The notes under the pieces: model-generated | The model's input: the letters and a program-made list of their open reading frames with translations, nothing else | Told to the model about the DNA's origin: nothing | The model's database searches: none | Assembly: GCF_002095435.2 (NCBI RefSeq) | Contig: NZ_MJEJ02000038.1 | Coordinates: forward strand, 62,001-126,000 | Source of the DNA: Williamsia sp. 1138 | Lineage (GTDB): Bacteria; Actinomycetota; Actinomycetes; Mycobacteriales; Mycobacteriaceae | Length of the DNA: 64,000 bases | Direction: 5' to 3' | Part shown: piece by piece, positions 1 through 9,149 of the stretch | How the letters are laid out: each line of letters starts with the position of its first letter | Position numbering within the stretch: position 1 is the first letter of the stretch | Program-made: the position numbers and the translations under genes

Positions 1-92
1 ACGCCGTGCGCGATCATGGTGCCGCCGATGGCAGCGCGGAGCAGGAGTTGAACCGCGGTGTGGTCGGAAGTCTTCGTGAACAAGCGTGTCAT
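1..92 (-). CDS. DoxX-family membrane protein, N-terminal fragment (runs off the window)
   Basis: Read on the minus strand, an ATG at 92 opens a frame of 30 codons that continues to the window edge. It begins MTRLFTKTSDHTAVQLLLRA and goes on with a glycine-rich hydrophobic stretch ending in HG. This looks like the first transmembrane helix of DoxX-type small membrane proteins, which often start with a short polar leader and an 'R..IG..mi.HG' segment. A GAAGGG ribosome site lies just upstream. It is divergent from the benzoate transporter, leaving about 130 bases of shared promoter region. Only the first quarter of the gene is visible, so the family call is tentative. Confidence 0.5.
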   Translation of the reverse strand, partial: MTRLFTKTSDHTAVQLLLRAAIGGTMIAHG

Positions 93-224
93 CTTGGAAC
101 CCTTCGCTGTGTCTGATGGCCCGTTGCAGAACCCCAGGTCGACACTAGGCAAGACCCTGGTGTGACGGGCAACACATCCCTCCATGATTCGTGAAGCAGC
201 CCACCACAATCAGGAGATCCCGTG

Positions 225-1577
225 ATGACCTCACCACCGACTTGGTCCGGACCGGAGCACCGCAAGAGTGTTCTGTGGATCGTCTTCCTCGCCACCGCGG
301 CCATCGTGTTCGACGGATACGACCTCGTCGTCTACGGCACCGTTCTGCCCACTCTGCTCGATGACCAAACGCAACTGGGCAATCTCAGCCCCGGAACAGC
401 CGGCGCGCTCGGTTCGTACGCGCTCGTCGGCGTGATGGTCGGAGCCCTCGCAGCCGGCACTTTCGGAGACCGGATCGGCCGCCGTCGGATGATGCTCATC
501 AACATCGTCTGGTTCTCGGTCGGAATGGCGGTGACGGCCACTGCGCAGAGCATCCTGTCGTTCGGCATCCTGCGCTTCCTGACCGGAATCGGCGTCGGCG
601 GACTCGTGGCCACGGTGGGCGCGATGATCGCCGAGTTCGCTCCGCAGGGAAAGCGAAACCTGTACAACGCGATCGTCTACAGCGGCATCCCGGTGGGTGG
701 CGTTCTCGCCGCGACGCTCGCGATTCTGCTGGAGGACCACATCGGCTGGCGCGGTCTGTTCTGGATCGGCGCTCTCCCGCTCGTCGTTCTGCTCCCGCTG
801 GCGGTGCGCAAGATGCCAGAGTCACCTCGTTGGCTGATCTCACGAGGACGGGTGGACGAAGCGCGAAAGGTCTGCAACGCCACGGGTATTCCGTTCCCTG
901 ACGGTACATCCGCAGCACCTGCCACCGACGGTGTCGGATTCGCAGTCCTGGCGACCAAGAAGTACATCACACCAACCGCCCTGTTGGGATTGATGAGCTT
1001 TTCCGGTTTGCTACTCACCTACGGGCTCAACACATGGCTACCGCAAATCATGAAGAATGCAGGCTTCAATGCCAAAGGTTCGCTCGCCTTTCTCCTCGTC
1101 CTGAACGGTGGCGCAATCGTGGGTGGTCTCATCGCTTCCCGGCTGGCCGACAAACGCGGCCCACAACGGATAGTGGCCACCAGCTTCTGCCTCGCGACGT
1201 TCGCGCTGATCTGCCTGACGCTCGGATTTCCGTTGCCCATCTTGCTTGCCGCTGTTGCCGTGGCCGGAACGGGAACGATCGGCACGCAGGTCCTGATCTA
1301 CGGGTATGTCTCGAATTACTACCCGACCAATGCCCGGGCGGCCGGGGTGGCCTGGTGTGCCGGTTTCGGACGCCTCGGTGGCATCGTCGGTCCGATGATC
1401 GGCGGGCTGCTCTTGGGTGCGGGCATCAGCTCAGCCAGCGCGTTCTACATTTTCGCCGGTGTCGCTCTGGTCGGTGCCGGGGTCACCCTGTTGGTGCCCG
1501 GCCGGGCCGAGGACAACGTCTCCACCGATGAATCGCGCCCGACGACGTCGTCCCTGACCCCCCTGGGTAGTGACTAG
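225..1577 (+). CDS. benK: MFS transporter of the aromatic acid:H+ symporter type (BenK/PcaK-like)
   Basis: This is a 450-aa, twelve-helix major facilitator protein. An N-terminal DGYDLVVYG motif in the first helix is typical of the aromatic acid:H+ symporter family, and the cytoplasmic loop motif GDRIGRRRMM follows helix 2. CAGGAG at 211-216 favours the ATG at 225; a GTG at 222 is possible but closer to the site. It directly precedes benA on the same strand with about 100 bases between, so benzoate or a close analogue is the likely substrate. The symbol rests on this context and the family motif; PcaK- or VanK-like specificity cannot be ruled out from sequence alone. Confidence 0.8.
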   Translation: MTSPPTWSGPEHRKSVLWIVFLATAAIVFDGYDLVVYGTVLPTLLDDQTQLGNLSPGTAGALGSYALVGVMVGALAAGTFGDRIGRRRMMLINIVWFSVGMAVTATAQSILSFGILRFLTGIGVGGLVATVGAMIAEFAPQGKRNLYNAIVYSGIPVGGVLAATLAILLEDHIGWRGLFWIGALPLVVLLPLAVRKMPESPRWLISRGRVDEARKVCNATGIPFPDGTSAAPATDGVGFAVLATKKYITPTALLGLMSFSGLLLTYGLNTWLPQIMKNAGFNAKGSLAFLLVLNGGAIVGGLIASRLADKRGPQRIVATSFCLATFALICLTLGFPLPILLAAVAVAGTGTIGTQVLIYGYVSNYYPTNARAAGVAWCAGFGRLGGIVGPMIGGLLLGAGISSASAFYIFAGVALVGAGVTLLVPGRAEDNVSTDESRPTTSSLTPLGSD

Positions 1578-1675
1578 GCATCTGCCTAGTGTGACCCAGG
1601 ACACTCACTGCCAATCTGGCAAAAGCCCACTTTCTCCCGCTGGCGACGGCGCCAGACCTTTTCAGGAGGTACATC

Positions 1676-3091
1676 ATGAGCGCTCCTACCGCAGACAATC
1701 TCAGCCACATCGCGACGGTACTGTCCGACGCAGTCATCGACGACCACGACGCCGGTATCTTCCGCGCGAACCGCCGAATCTTCACCGACGAAGACGTCTT
1801 CGAACTGGAGATGAAGCACATCTTCGAGGGCAACTGGATCTACCTGGCGCACGAAAGCCAGCTCCCCAACCCGGGGGACTACTTCACGACCTACATCGGC
1901 AGGCAGCCGGTCGTCATCACCCGCGCCAAAGACGGCGAGATCCACTGCTTGATCAACGCGTGCGCACATCGCGGCGCCATGCTGTGCCGACGCAAGACCG
2001 ACAACCGGATGACGTTGACCTGCCCGTTCCATGGCTGGACGTTCCGCAACGACGGCACCCTGCTCAAGGTCAAGGATCCCGACAACGCCGGCTATCCCGA
2101 GACGTTCGATGTCAACGGATCTCACAATCTGACGAAGGTCGCGCAGTTCGACAGCTACCGCGGCTTCCTGTTCGGGAGCCTGAACCCCGATGTGCTCACC
2201 CTCGATGAGCACCTCGGCGACACCACCAAAGTCATCGACATGCTCGTCGACCAGTCGCCCGACGGGCTCGAGGTGTTGCGGGGTTCTTCGACCTACACCT
2301 TCGACGGCAACTGGAAGGTGCAGGCGGAGAACGGCGCCGACGGCTACCACGTCAGCGCGGTGCACTGGAACTACGCGGCGACGACCTCCCGTCGCGGCAC
2401 GGGGGAGTCGAAGAACGACACCAAAGCGCTCGATGCCGGCGGCTGGGGCAAATCCGGCGGCGGCTACTGGTCGTACCCGAACGGGCACCTGTGCCTGTGG
2501 ACCTGGGCGGCCAACCCCCAGGACCGTCCGCTGTGGGATCAGATGGACGAGCTCAAGAAGCAGCACGGCGATGCCAAGGGCGAGTTCATGGTCAAGGGCT
2601 CTCGCAACCTGTGCCTCTACCCGAACGTCTACCTGATGGACCAGTTCTCCACGCAGATCCGGCATTTCCGACCCATCGCACCCGACAAGACCGAGGTCAC
2701 CATTTACTGCATCGCCCCCAAGGGGGAAAGCGACGCGGCCAGGTCCCATCGAATCCGGCAGTACGAGGACTTCTTCAACGCCTCCGGTATGGCTACGCCC
2801 GACGACCTCGAAGAGTTCCGCTCCTGCCAGCTCACCTTCCGCGCGCAGGCTTCGCCCTGGAACGACATGAGCCGCGGTGCCGAGCACTGGAAGAACGGAC
2901 CGGATCCCGTTGCAGAGTCCCTGGGTATGGACGGCGTCATCTCGTCCGGGCTCAAGAACGAAGACGAGGGTCTGTACCCGGTGCAACACGGTTATTGGCT
3001 CTCGGCAATGCAAACCGCCCTGGACAACGAACGTCTCGCCGAATCCGACGGTGTCGCGTCTCGCAACGGCACAGCCACGAAGGAGGCATGA
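1676..3091 (+). CDS. benA: Benzoate 1,2-dioxygenase large (alpha) subunit, Rieske oxygenase
   Basis: This 471-aa protein is the catalytic subunit of a ring-hydroxylating dioxygenase, expected to convert benzoate to the cis-1,2-dihydrodiol carboxylate. The Rieske [2Fe-2S] ligands are Cys96-x-His98 and Cys116-x2-His119. The mononuclear iron ligands include His225 and His230 in the segment [12 protein letters not shown]. The N-terminal run of about 50 residues ([33 protein letters not shown]) matches BenA of Rhodococcus-like bacteria as I recall it. AGGAGG sits six bases before the ATG. The stop codon touches the start region of benB, and the benABCD order supports the assignment. Toluate or anthranilate dioxygenases are the nearest alternatives. 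Confidence 0.92.
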   Translation: MSAPTADNLSHIATVLSDAVIDDHDAGIFRANRRIFTDEDVFELEMKHIFEGNWIYLAHESQLPNPGDYFTTYIGRQPVVITRAKDGEIHCLINACAHRGAMLCRRKTDNRMTLTCPFHGWTFRNDGTLLKVKDPDNAGYPETFDVNGSHNLTKVAQFDSYRGFLFGSLNPDVLTLDEHLGDTTKVIDMLVDQSPDGLEVLRGSSTYTFDGNWKVQAENGADGYHVSAVHWNYAATTSRRGTGESKNDTKALDAGGWGKSGGGYWSYPNGHLCLWTWAANPQDRPLWDQMDELKKQHGDAKGEFMVKGSRNLCLYPNVYLMDQFSTQIRHFRPIAPDKTEVTIYCIAPKGESDAARSHRIRQYEDFFNASGMATPDDLEEFRSCQLTFRAQASPWNDMSRGAEHWKNGPDPVAESLGMDGVISSGLKNEDEGLYPVQHGYWLSAMQTALDNERLAESDGVASRNGTATKEA

Positions 3092-3093
3092 TC

Positions 3094-3609
3094 ATGACCA
3101 CCACCGAAACCTCCAGCACCCTGATCACGCAGAATGCGATCGAGCAGTTCCTGTACCGCGAGGCCCGATACCTCGACGATCGGGAGTTCGAGAAGTGGCT
3201 CGAGTGTTACGCCGACGACGTCGTCTACTGGATGCCGTCCTGGGACGACGCGGACCTGCTGGTCGAGAATCCGCAACGCGACATCTCCCTGATCTACTAC
3301 GGCAACAAGGGTGGACTGGAAGATCGTGTCTTCCGGATTCGGACCGAGCGTTCTTCGGCGACATCGCTTCCCGAGCCGCGCACCAGTCACAACATCAGCA
3401 ACGTCGAGGTGATCGAACGACGCGGAGATTTGGTCGACGTCCGGTTCAATTGGCACACCATGTATTTCCGTTACAAGACCGTCGACCCCTACTACGGGAC
3501 GTCCTTCTACACGATCGATTTCTCTGGGGAGCAGCCCCTTATCCGGCGCAAGACGATCGTCCTGAAGAACGACTACATCCACCACGTGGTGGACATCTAC
3601 CACTTCTGA
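3094..3609 (+). CDS. benB: Benzoate 1,2-dioxygenase small (beta) subunit
   Basis: This 171-aa protein has the alpha+beta cone fold sequence of ring-hydroxylating dioxygenase beta subunits: an early acidic segment (EARYLDDREFEKWLECYADD), the YWMPSW region, and a C-terminal strand ending in YHF. The beta subunit is structural and stabilises the alpha3beta3 hexamer. Two ATGs are possible: 3088, which overlaps the benA stop as ATGA, and 3094. AGGAGG at 3081-3086 is one base from the first and seven from the second, so 3094 is chosen. It is translationally coupled to benA and ends ten bases before the next gene. Confidence 0.9.
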   Translation: MTTTETSSTLITQNAIEQFLYREARYLDDREFEKWLECYADDVVYWMPSWDDADLLVENPQRDISLIYYGNKGGLEDRVFRIRTERSSATSLPEPRTSHNISNVEVIERRGDLVDVRFNWHTMYFRYKTVDPYYGTSFYTIDFSGEQPLIRRKTIVLKNDYIHHVVDIYHF

Positions 3610-3619
3610 AGGGCGCATC

Positions 3620-6346
3620 ATGACAACCACCCAGGAGGCACCCGCCGATACGGGCGGTCACCAGGTCGCCCTCTCTTTCGAAGACGGCGTCACTCGATTC
3701 ATCAACTGTCGCACCGATCAAACGGTCGCGGACGCGGCCTACCGTCAGCGAATCAACATCCCGCTCGACTGTCGAGATGGAGCGTGCGGCACGTGCAAGG
3801 CGCTGTGCGAGTCAGGTGACTTCGACGGCGGCACTTACCTGTCCGATGCCCTGTCCGACGACGAGGCCGCTGCCGGGTACAGCCTGCCCTGCAGCATGAA
3901 GCCGCGGTCCGACCTCGTGCTGCAGATCGCGGCGACGTCAGCCATCGCCAAGACCGAGGCTGCCACGTTCTCCGGGAAACTTACGGAGCTGGAGAGGATC
4001 TCGCCGACCACAGTGCGATTCAGTGTCGAGATCCCCAACCGGTCCGATCTGGTGTTCTTGCCGGGACAGTACGTGAACATCTCGGTGCCCGGGACCGATG
4101 TCAAGCGCTCGTACTCGTTCAGCAACGGCCCACACGAGGAGCGGCTGACCTTCCTCGTCAAGCTCAATTCCGGTGGCGCCATGTCGGACTACTTGACCGA
4201 GCGAGCGGAAGTCGGTGACGCACTGACATTCACCGGCCCACACGGATCGTTCTTCCTTCGCGAAGCAGATCGGCCGGTGCTGCTGCTCGCCGGCGGAACC
4301 GGTTTGGCGCCGATACTCTCGATGCTGCGCAAGCTCCGCCGCGAGGGAAGCGAGCGCACCGCCCACCTGATCTATGGGGTCAGCACAGACGACGACCTGG
4401 TCGAAACCGCAGAACTCGACGAACTCGCTTCGACGCTCAGTGGTTTCACCTGGGATCACTGCGTGTCCGACAAGGAGACCACCGCGGTCAACAAGGGCTA
4501 CGTCATGAGCCTGATGAAGCCAGACCATCTGCACGATGGCGACGTCGCCATGTACCTCTGTGGTCCACCGCCGATGGTCGAAGCCGTACGGGCGCATGTC
4601 AGGGACGCCGGCATCGACCCGACAGGGTTCTACTACGAGAAGTTCGCCCTCGCGGCAGCGCCCGGTTCGCCCGACACCGCATCAGCGGCAACGGCCGACG
4701 CCGAACCTGAGATGGTCGAAGAGCTACTGCTGTCGCCTGATGCCCGGGCGATCGCGGGTCAGGAAGTGCTGCACGTCTCGACCCTCGAGGCCTGGCCGGA
4801 GTCGGTCACGGTCTCCGATCACGGTGACGTGGTCCGGCGTATCGCCGGACAGCTGATTTCACCGCGCTTCGTCGACGGCGACGAGAAGTCCTCCGGCCCG
4901 GTTGATCCGGACGCCGGCCTCGTCTCCGGTCCCGACACCGGGGCTCGCACCATCGCTGGACAAACGGTGTTCCCGGCAGTCGAGGCCGTCGTCCCTGCAC
5001 CGCCGGCTCCTGAAGTCACCCCGGCGGCACCGGCCACGTCTGCGGAGACCCCACCGATCACCGTCGGCGACGGCGGCTACGAGATCGGCGAGGATCATCC
5101 GGCGGTCCACGAATCCGATGCGATCTTCGAGGCGCGGCGAGCCTTGGAGCTCGGTGCTCTCGAAGTGACCCTGGGGCGGCTGAACAGCAGGCAACTGGCC
5201 GGGTACAGGTTGCTCGCCGAATCGACGCTGCCGCACGTAGACGGCGACCACTTCGTGAACGCCGCGGAGTACACCGAGACCAACGCCGCGTTCCACGACT
5301 ATCTCTTCACCTTGACCGGTAATCAGCATCTGCTGCAGGCGTACACAGCGCTGGGCGTGAAGGGGCGGATGAGTGAGGTTCTCCGAAACGCGACGTGGTG
5401 CCACCCACTGTGCGCACAGGACCACATGGACATCGTCTCGGCGTTCGAGGCGGGGGACCGCGACGAAGCTCGTTCGCTGATCGTCGCGCATGCCGATCGC
5501 TCGAAGGAGACGATGCGGCGGGCGATGGCGGACAATCTGGCAGCGCAGGCGCCGCGCTTTGTGACACCCGGTAGATTCGCCGGAAAAGTTGTTGTCGTCA
5601 CGGGAGCGGCGCAGGGCATCGGCGAGCGCATTGCCCGTCGGATCAGCGCCGAGGGCGGCAAACTCGTGGTTGCCGACCGTTCCGAGATCGTCAAGGAGTT
5701 GGCCGACGAACTATCTGTCAGCGGCCCCGAAACCTGTCCTGTCACAGCAGATCTCGAACACTGGGAGGGCGCGGACAACCTTGTCCAGCAGGCGTTGTCG
5801 GCATTCGGACGAATTGACGTCCTGATCAACAACGTGGGCGGCGCGATCAATTTCAAACCGTTCATCGAGTTCACGGACGCCGAGATTCGAGCCGAGATCG
5901 ATCGCTCGCTGTTCACGACGCTGTACGCCTGCCGGGCCGTCTTGCCATCGATGGTCGAGCGGGGCGACGGCGTGATCGTCAACGTGTCCTCGGCAGCCAC
6001 CCGGGGAATCAACCGCATCCCGTATTCGGCGGCAAAGGGCGGCATCAACGCCATCACGGCGTCACTTGCCATGGAGTACGCCGATGCCGGAATCCGCGTG
6101 GTCGCGACGGCGCCGGGCGGGACGGAGGCGCCTCCGCGGCGTATTTCGCGCGGTACACCGGAGCCGAAGGACAGCACCGAGCAAGGCTGGTTCCAGGCGC
6201 ACATCGACCAAACGCTCTCGTCGTCGCTGATGCACCGGTACGGCACCCTCGACGAGCAGGCAGCGCCGATCTGCTTCCTGGCCTCGCCGGAGGCGTCGTA
6301 CCTGACCGGGACGGTGTTGCCGGTCGCGGGCGGTGATCTGGGCTGA
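3620..6346 (+). CDS. benC/benD: BenC - FCD-like domain - BenD fusion (dioxygenase reductase plus cis-diol dehydrogenase)
   Basis: The 908-aa protein joins two pathway steps. Residues about 14-105 form a plant-type ferredoxin with Cys51, Cys56, Cys59 and Cys91. Residues about 115-345 are the FAD/NAD reductase (RSYSFSNGP, LLLAGGTGLAP, YLCGPPPMVEAV), together the usual BenC. Residues about 350-490 are a proline/alanine-rich linker with three R-x-IAGQ motifs. Residues about 498-640 resemble the FCD ligand-binding domain of GntR regulators (AFHDYLFTLTGN; HMDIVSAFEAGD; late His), with Asn in place of the usual Asp before FH. Residues about 645-908 are an SDR with TGAAQGIG, NNVGG and catalytic Tyr802 and Lys806, matching BenD, which oxidises the diol to catechol. 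There is no stop or frameshift across the joins. Confidence 0.88.
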   Translation: MTTTQEAPADTGGHQVALSFEDGVTRFINCRTDQTVADAAYRQRINIPLDCRDGACGTCKALCESGDFDGGTYLSDALSDDEAAAGYSLPCSMKPRSDLVLQIAATSAIAKTEAATFSGKLTELERISPTTVRFSVEIPNRSDLVFLPGQYVNISVPGTDVKRSYSFSNGPHEERLTFLVKLNSGGAMSDYLTERAEVGDALTFTGPHGSFFLREADRPVLLLAGGTGLAPILSMLRKLRREGSERTAHLIYGVSTDDDLVETAELDELASTLSGFTWDHCVSDKETTAVNKGYVMSLMKPDHLHDGDVAMYLCGPPPMVEAVRAHVRDAGIDPTGFYYEKFALAAAPGSPDTASAATADAEPEMVEELLLSPDARAIAGQEVLHVSTLEAWPESVTVSDHGDVVRRIAGQLISPRFVDGDEKSSGPVDPDAGLVSGPDTGARTIAGQTVFPAVEAVVPAPPAPEVTPAAPATSAETPPITVGDGGYEIGEDHPAVHESDAIFEARRALELGALEVTLGRLNSRQLAGYRLLAESTLPHVDGDHFVNAAEYTETNAAFHDYLFTLTGNQHLLQAYTALGVKGRMSEVLRNATWCHPLCAQDHMDIVSAFEAGDRDEARSLIVAHADRSKETMRRAMADNLAAQAPRFVTPGRFAGKVVVVTGAAQGIGERIARRISAEGGKLVVADRSEIVKELADELSVSGPETCPVTADLEHWEGADNLVQQALSAFGRIDVLINNVGGAINFKPFIEFTDAEIRAEIDRSLFTTLYACRAVLPSMVERGDGVIVNVSSAATRGINRIPYSAAKGGINAITASLAMEYADAGIRVVATAPGGTEAPPRRISRGTPEPKDSTEQGWFQAHIDQTLSSSLMHRYGTLDEQAAPICFLASPEASYLTGTVLPVAGGDLG

Positions 6347-6386
6347 ACGCGCAAGTCGGTGGTCGGTCGACGATTAGGCTTGATCG

Positions 6387-9050
6387 ATGAGATCGGCGAC
6401 GGTGTGTGTCGGACGAGAAGGCGAACTCGCCGCGCTCGCCGGGCACCTGTCGGACGCCGGGACCGGTGACGCCACGATCGTGGCCGTGACGGGCGAGCCG
6501 GGCATCGGGAAGAGCTCGGTCGTGCGATGTCTCGCCGAGCATCACAAGGGACCCGTGTGGCAGGCGCGCTGCGCACCATGGGAAACGGAAACCCCTGGCG
6601 CTGTTCTCCACCAGCTGTTTCAGCAGGACCTGCCCGGCTCGCCGATGGTTGTCGCCGATCAGATTCTTGATCACCTGGAGTTCGAGGACGGTACGGGCGG
6701 CGCCCGTCTCATCGTGATCGAGGATGCTGAGTTCGCCGATGAAACCTCGCTCCACGCGCTGGTATCTGCGGTGCGCCACCACCGGGGCCTGCGGCTGCTG
6801 GTCGTGCTCACCGTGGGAGATGCCGAGTCTGCGGCTGCGACGCTCGCGTCGGAGGTCCTTGTGATGTCTGGGTTGGCGGTATCTGGTGTCGCCGAACTCG
6901 CCGGGAATCACGGGTACACACTGCATCCGGCGGTCGCTCAAGCCCTCACCGGTCACACGGGCGGGAACCCGGGACACGTGGTCGCATTGCTCGACGAGGT
7001 CTCGGACACGGTGTGGACGACGCCGGGGGCGTCGCTGCCGGCACCGAGGCATGTTGTTGCAGACGTCCGCGAGCGGTTGTCGCGGTGCGGTGCGCAGGGA
7101 CGGGCGTTGGCGATGGCCTTGGCCATCCTCGGTGAGGAAGGCTCGCTCACCGAAGCCTCGCAGCTGGCAGATCTGACGTCTCCACTGGCTGCCATCGATG
7201 AGGCTTCCGCGGCTCGTCTGGTGACCCGGTCGCTCGAACCCGGGCGGATCTACGAGGTGGATCTGATTGATTCGATGACGCGCGTTGCACTGGTGGAGCT
7301 GATGGGCGCGCACGCCGCAGGGGAAGCGCACCAACGCGCCGCCGACATCGTGATCGACCGCGGACGCAGCTTGATCCACCGTGTCAGTGCGACTCCGACG
7401 CCCGACGCCGAACTTGCTGACGAAGTCGAAGCGCTGGCCCGAGAACGTGGTGCCGGTGGGGCCTGGGCCGAGGCGGCCGGGCTCTTCCGGGAAGCGAGTC
7501 GGCTCTCGCTCGACCCAGCGCTGCGTGATCAAAGGCTCATCCGCACAGCGGACTCGCTGGTCGCTGCCGGCGACGTCGCGAGTGCGCTCGCCTTGGTTCC
7601 AGCCCTCGAGGCATTGCGGGAGACACCGCTGCGGGACGCCGTTCTGGCGTACCTCGCAATCGTGCGCGGCCGGGCCGCCGAAGCGGAACTCCGTCTGGGT
7701 CGTGCCTGGGACATCGTCGATCCCGAATCAGATCCCGATTCAGCGGCGCTGATCGCTCAACGGTTCGTCCTGCATTCGTTGAGTCGTTGCCGGAGTGCAG
7801 AATTGGTCGAATGGGCCGACAGGGCGCTGCAGCTCGCAGACTACGACTCGCCGGCGGGTATCGAAGCCGCCGCCATACGTGGTCTCGGTCTGGGCTCGTC
7901 CGGCCGGCCTGATCTGGCCGCCGAGGCGTATGCGAGCCTGTCCGAACGGGTGCACCACGGAGTCCAGGCTCAGCGGGTGACTCTGGGGCGCGGGTGGCTA
8001 CAGCTGGCCCAGGATGATCTCGACGGGGCCAGGAGCACACTGGAGACGGCGGTGGCCACCGCGCATCTGGGAGGGTCAGCGCGAATCACATTGTGGGCGT
8101 ACGGGTGGCTCGGACGTGTGCAGTTCCTCACCGGTGATTGGGATCAAGCTCTGCGGACCGTGGCTGCCGGTCGTGTGCTTGCGGAGTCCAGTGGGATCGT
8201 CTTGGCGACGCCGCTCTTGGAGTGGACCGTCGCACAGATCGGCGCACTTCGAGGCACGTGGCAGGACGCCGACGCAGCGGTGCAGAGAGCAGGCGCCGTG
8301 ACGCAAGACTACGAGATCATGAGAGCGCCGGTGTTCTTCGCGCGAGCACACATCGCCGAAGCGTCCGCCGACTACGGCGCCGTGGTCAGAGCGCTCGACG
8401 AAGTCCGCAAGATGTCGTCGACCACGTCTTTGAGACACCCCGGATTCTGGCCGTGGGCTGACATACTCGCCAACGCGCTGGTGGTGGACGGCAAGCTTGA
8501 TGCCGCCGAGGAGTTCCTGCAGTCTCAAGAATTGGTTGCCGACGAGATGGGCCATCGATCCACCCAGGCGCGGCTCGGCTACGCGCGCGGCAGATTGCTC
8601 GGCGCGACAGGCGATCTGGTCGGTGCCCGACGATCCTTCGAGCGTTCACTGTCGCTGCTCGACGGGCTGCCGCTGCGATACGACCTGGCCCGCGTGAACT
8701 TCGCCTACGGGCAGACCCTGCGACGAGCGGGCAAGCGCGGAGAGGCCGATCCGGTGCTGACGGCCGCACGCGACATCTATCAGTCCCTCGGGGCGACCAC
8801 ACTGGTGGAGCGCTGCGAGCGTGAGCTCCGCGCGGGCGGCGTCAACGCCAAGCTGCCCCGCGGCGACATCAGCCTCACGCCCCAGGAAGAGGCTGTGACC
8901 AGGCTTGTCTGCCAAGGCTTTTCGAACCGCGAGGTGGCCTCGGAGCTGTTTGTGTCAGCAAAGACGGTCCAGTATCACCTGACGCATGTCTACGCCAAGC
9001 TGGGGATCCGGTCACGGGTCGACCTGGCTCGGGTGTACGGAACGGACTGA
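6387..9050 (+). CDS. LAL-type LuxR transcriptional regulator with AAA-type ATPase domain (BenR-like)
   Basis: This 887-aa protein has an N-terminal ATPase with Walker A GEPGIGKSS (about residues 34-42), a long helical repeat region resembling TPR or MalT-type sensors, and a C-terminal LuxR helix-turn-helix (LTPQEEAVTRLVCQGFSNRE, then VSAKTVQYHLTHVYAKLGI). Large ATP-binding LuxR regulators usually activate nearby operons on binding an inducer. It lies 40 bases after the benC/benD fusion on the same strand. LuxR-type BenR is known as the benzoate regulator in Corynebacterium glutamicum, so control of the ben operon is the natural inference. The ATG at 6387 has no strong ribosome site. Confidence 0.8.
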   Translation: MRSATVCVGREGELAALAGHLSDAGTGDATIVAVTGEPGIGKSSVVRCLAEHHKGPVWQARCAPWETETPGAVLHQLFQQDLPGSPMVVADQILDHLEFEDGTGGARLIVIEDAEFADETSLHALVSAVRHHRGLRLLVVLTVGDAESAAATLASEVLVMSGLAVSGVAELAGNHGYTLHPAVAQALTGHTGGNPGHVVALLDEVSDTVWTTPGASLPAPRHVVADVRERLSRCGAQGRALAMALAILGEEGSLTEASQLADLTSPLAAIDEASAARLVTRSLEPGRIYEVDLIDSMTRVALVELMGAHAAGEAHQRAADIVIDRGRSLIHRVSATPTPDAELADEVEALARERGAGGAWAEAAGLFREASRLSLDPALRDQRLIRTADSLVAAGDVASALALVPALEALRETPLRDAVLAYLAIVRGRAAEAELRLGRAWDIVDPESDPDSAALIAQRFVLHSLSRCRSAELVEWADRALQLADYDSPAGIEAAAIRGLGLGSSGRPDLAAEAYASLSERVHHGVQAQRVTLGRGWLQLAQDDLDGARSTLETAVATAHLGGSARITLWAYGWLGRVQFLTGDWDQALRTVAAGRVLAESSGIVLATPLLEWTVAQIGALRGTWQDADAAVQRAGAVTQDYEIMRAPVFFARAHIAEASADYGAVVRALDEVRKMSSTTSLRHPGFWPWADILANALVVDGKLDAAEEFLQSQELVADEMGHRSTQARLGYARGRLLGATGDLVGARRSFERSLSLLDGLPLRYDLARVNFAYGQTLRRAGKRGEADPVLTAARDIYQSLGATTLVERCERELRAGGVNAKLPRGDISLTPQEEAVTRLVCQGFSNREVASELFVSAKTVQYHLTHVYAKLGIRSRVDLARVYGTD

Positions 9051-9077
9051 CACTCTGCCGGCGGAGGAGCCCGTCAC

Positions 9078-9135
9078 CCACCCGTTTTCGCGCCGCCCAC
9101 CTGTTATTCCGGCTGGGCGGCGCCACAACGGGTGG
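9078..9135. terminator. Bidirectional terminator hairpin between convergent genes
   Basis: GCGCCGCCCA at 9090-9099 pairs perfectly with TGGGCGGCGC at 9114-9123. An outer arm CCACCCGTT at 9078-9086 pairs with AACGGGTGG at 9127-9135. It sits exactly between the convergent stop codons of the LAL regulator and the lipase. A T-run (GTTTT) lies inside the left arm rather than after it. Confidence 0.7.
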
Positions 9136-9149
9136 CTGGGGAAAGTGAC

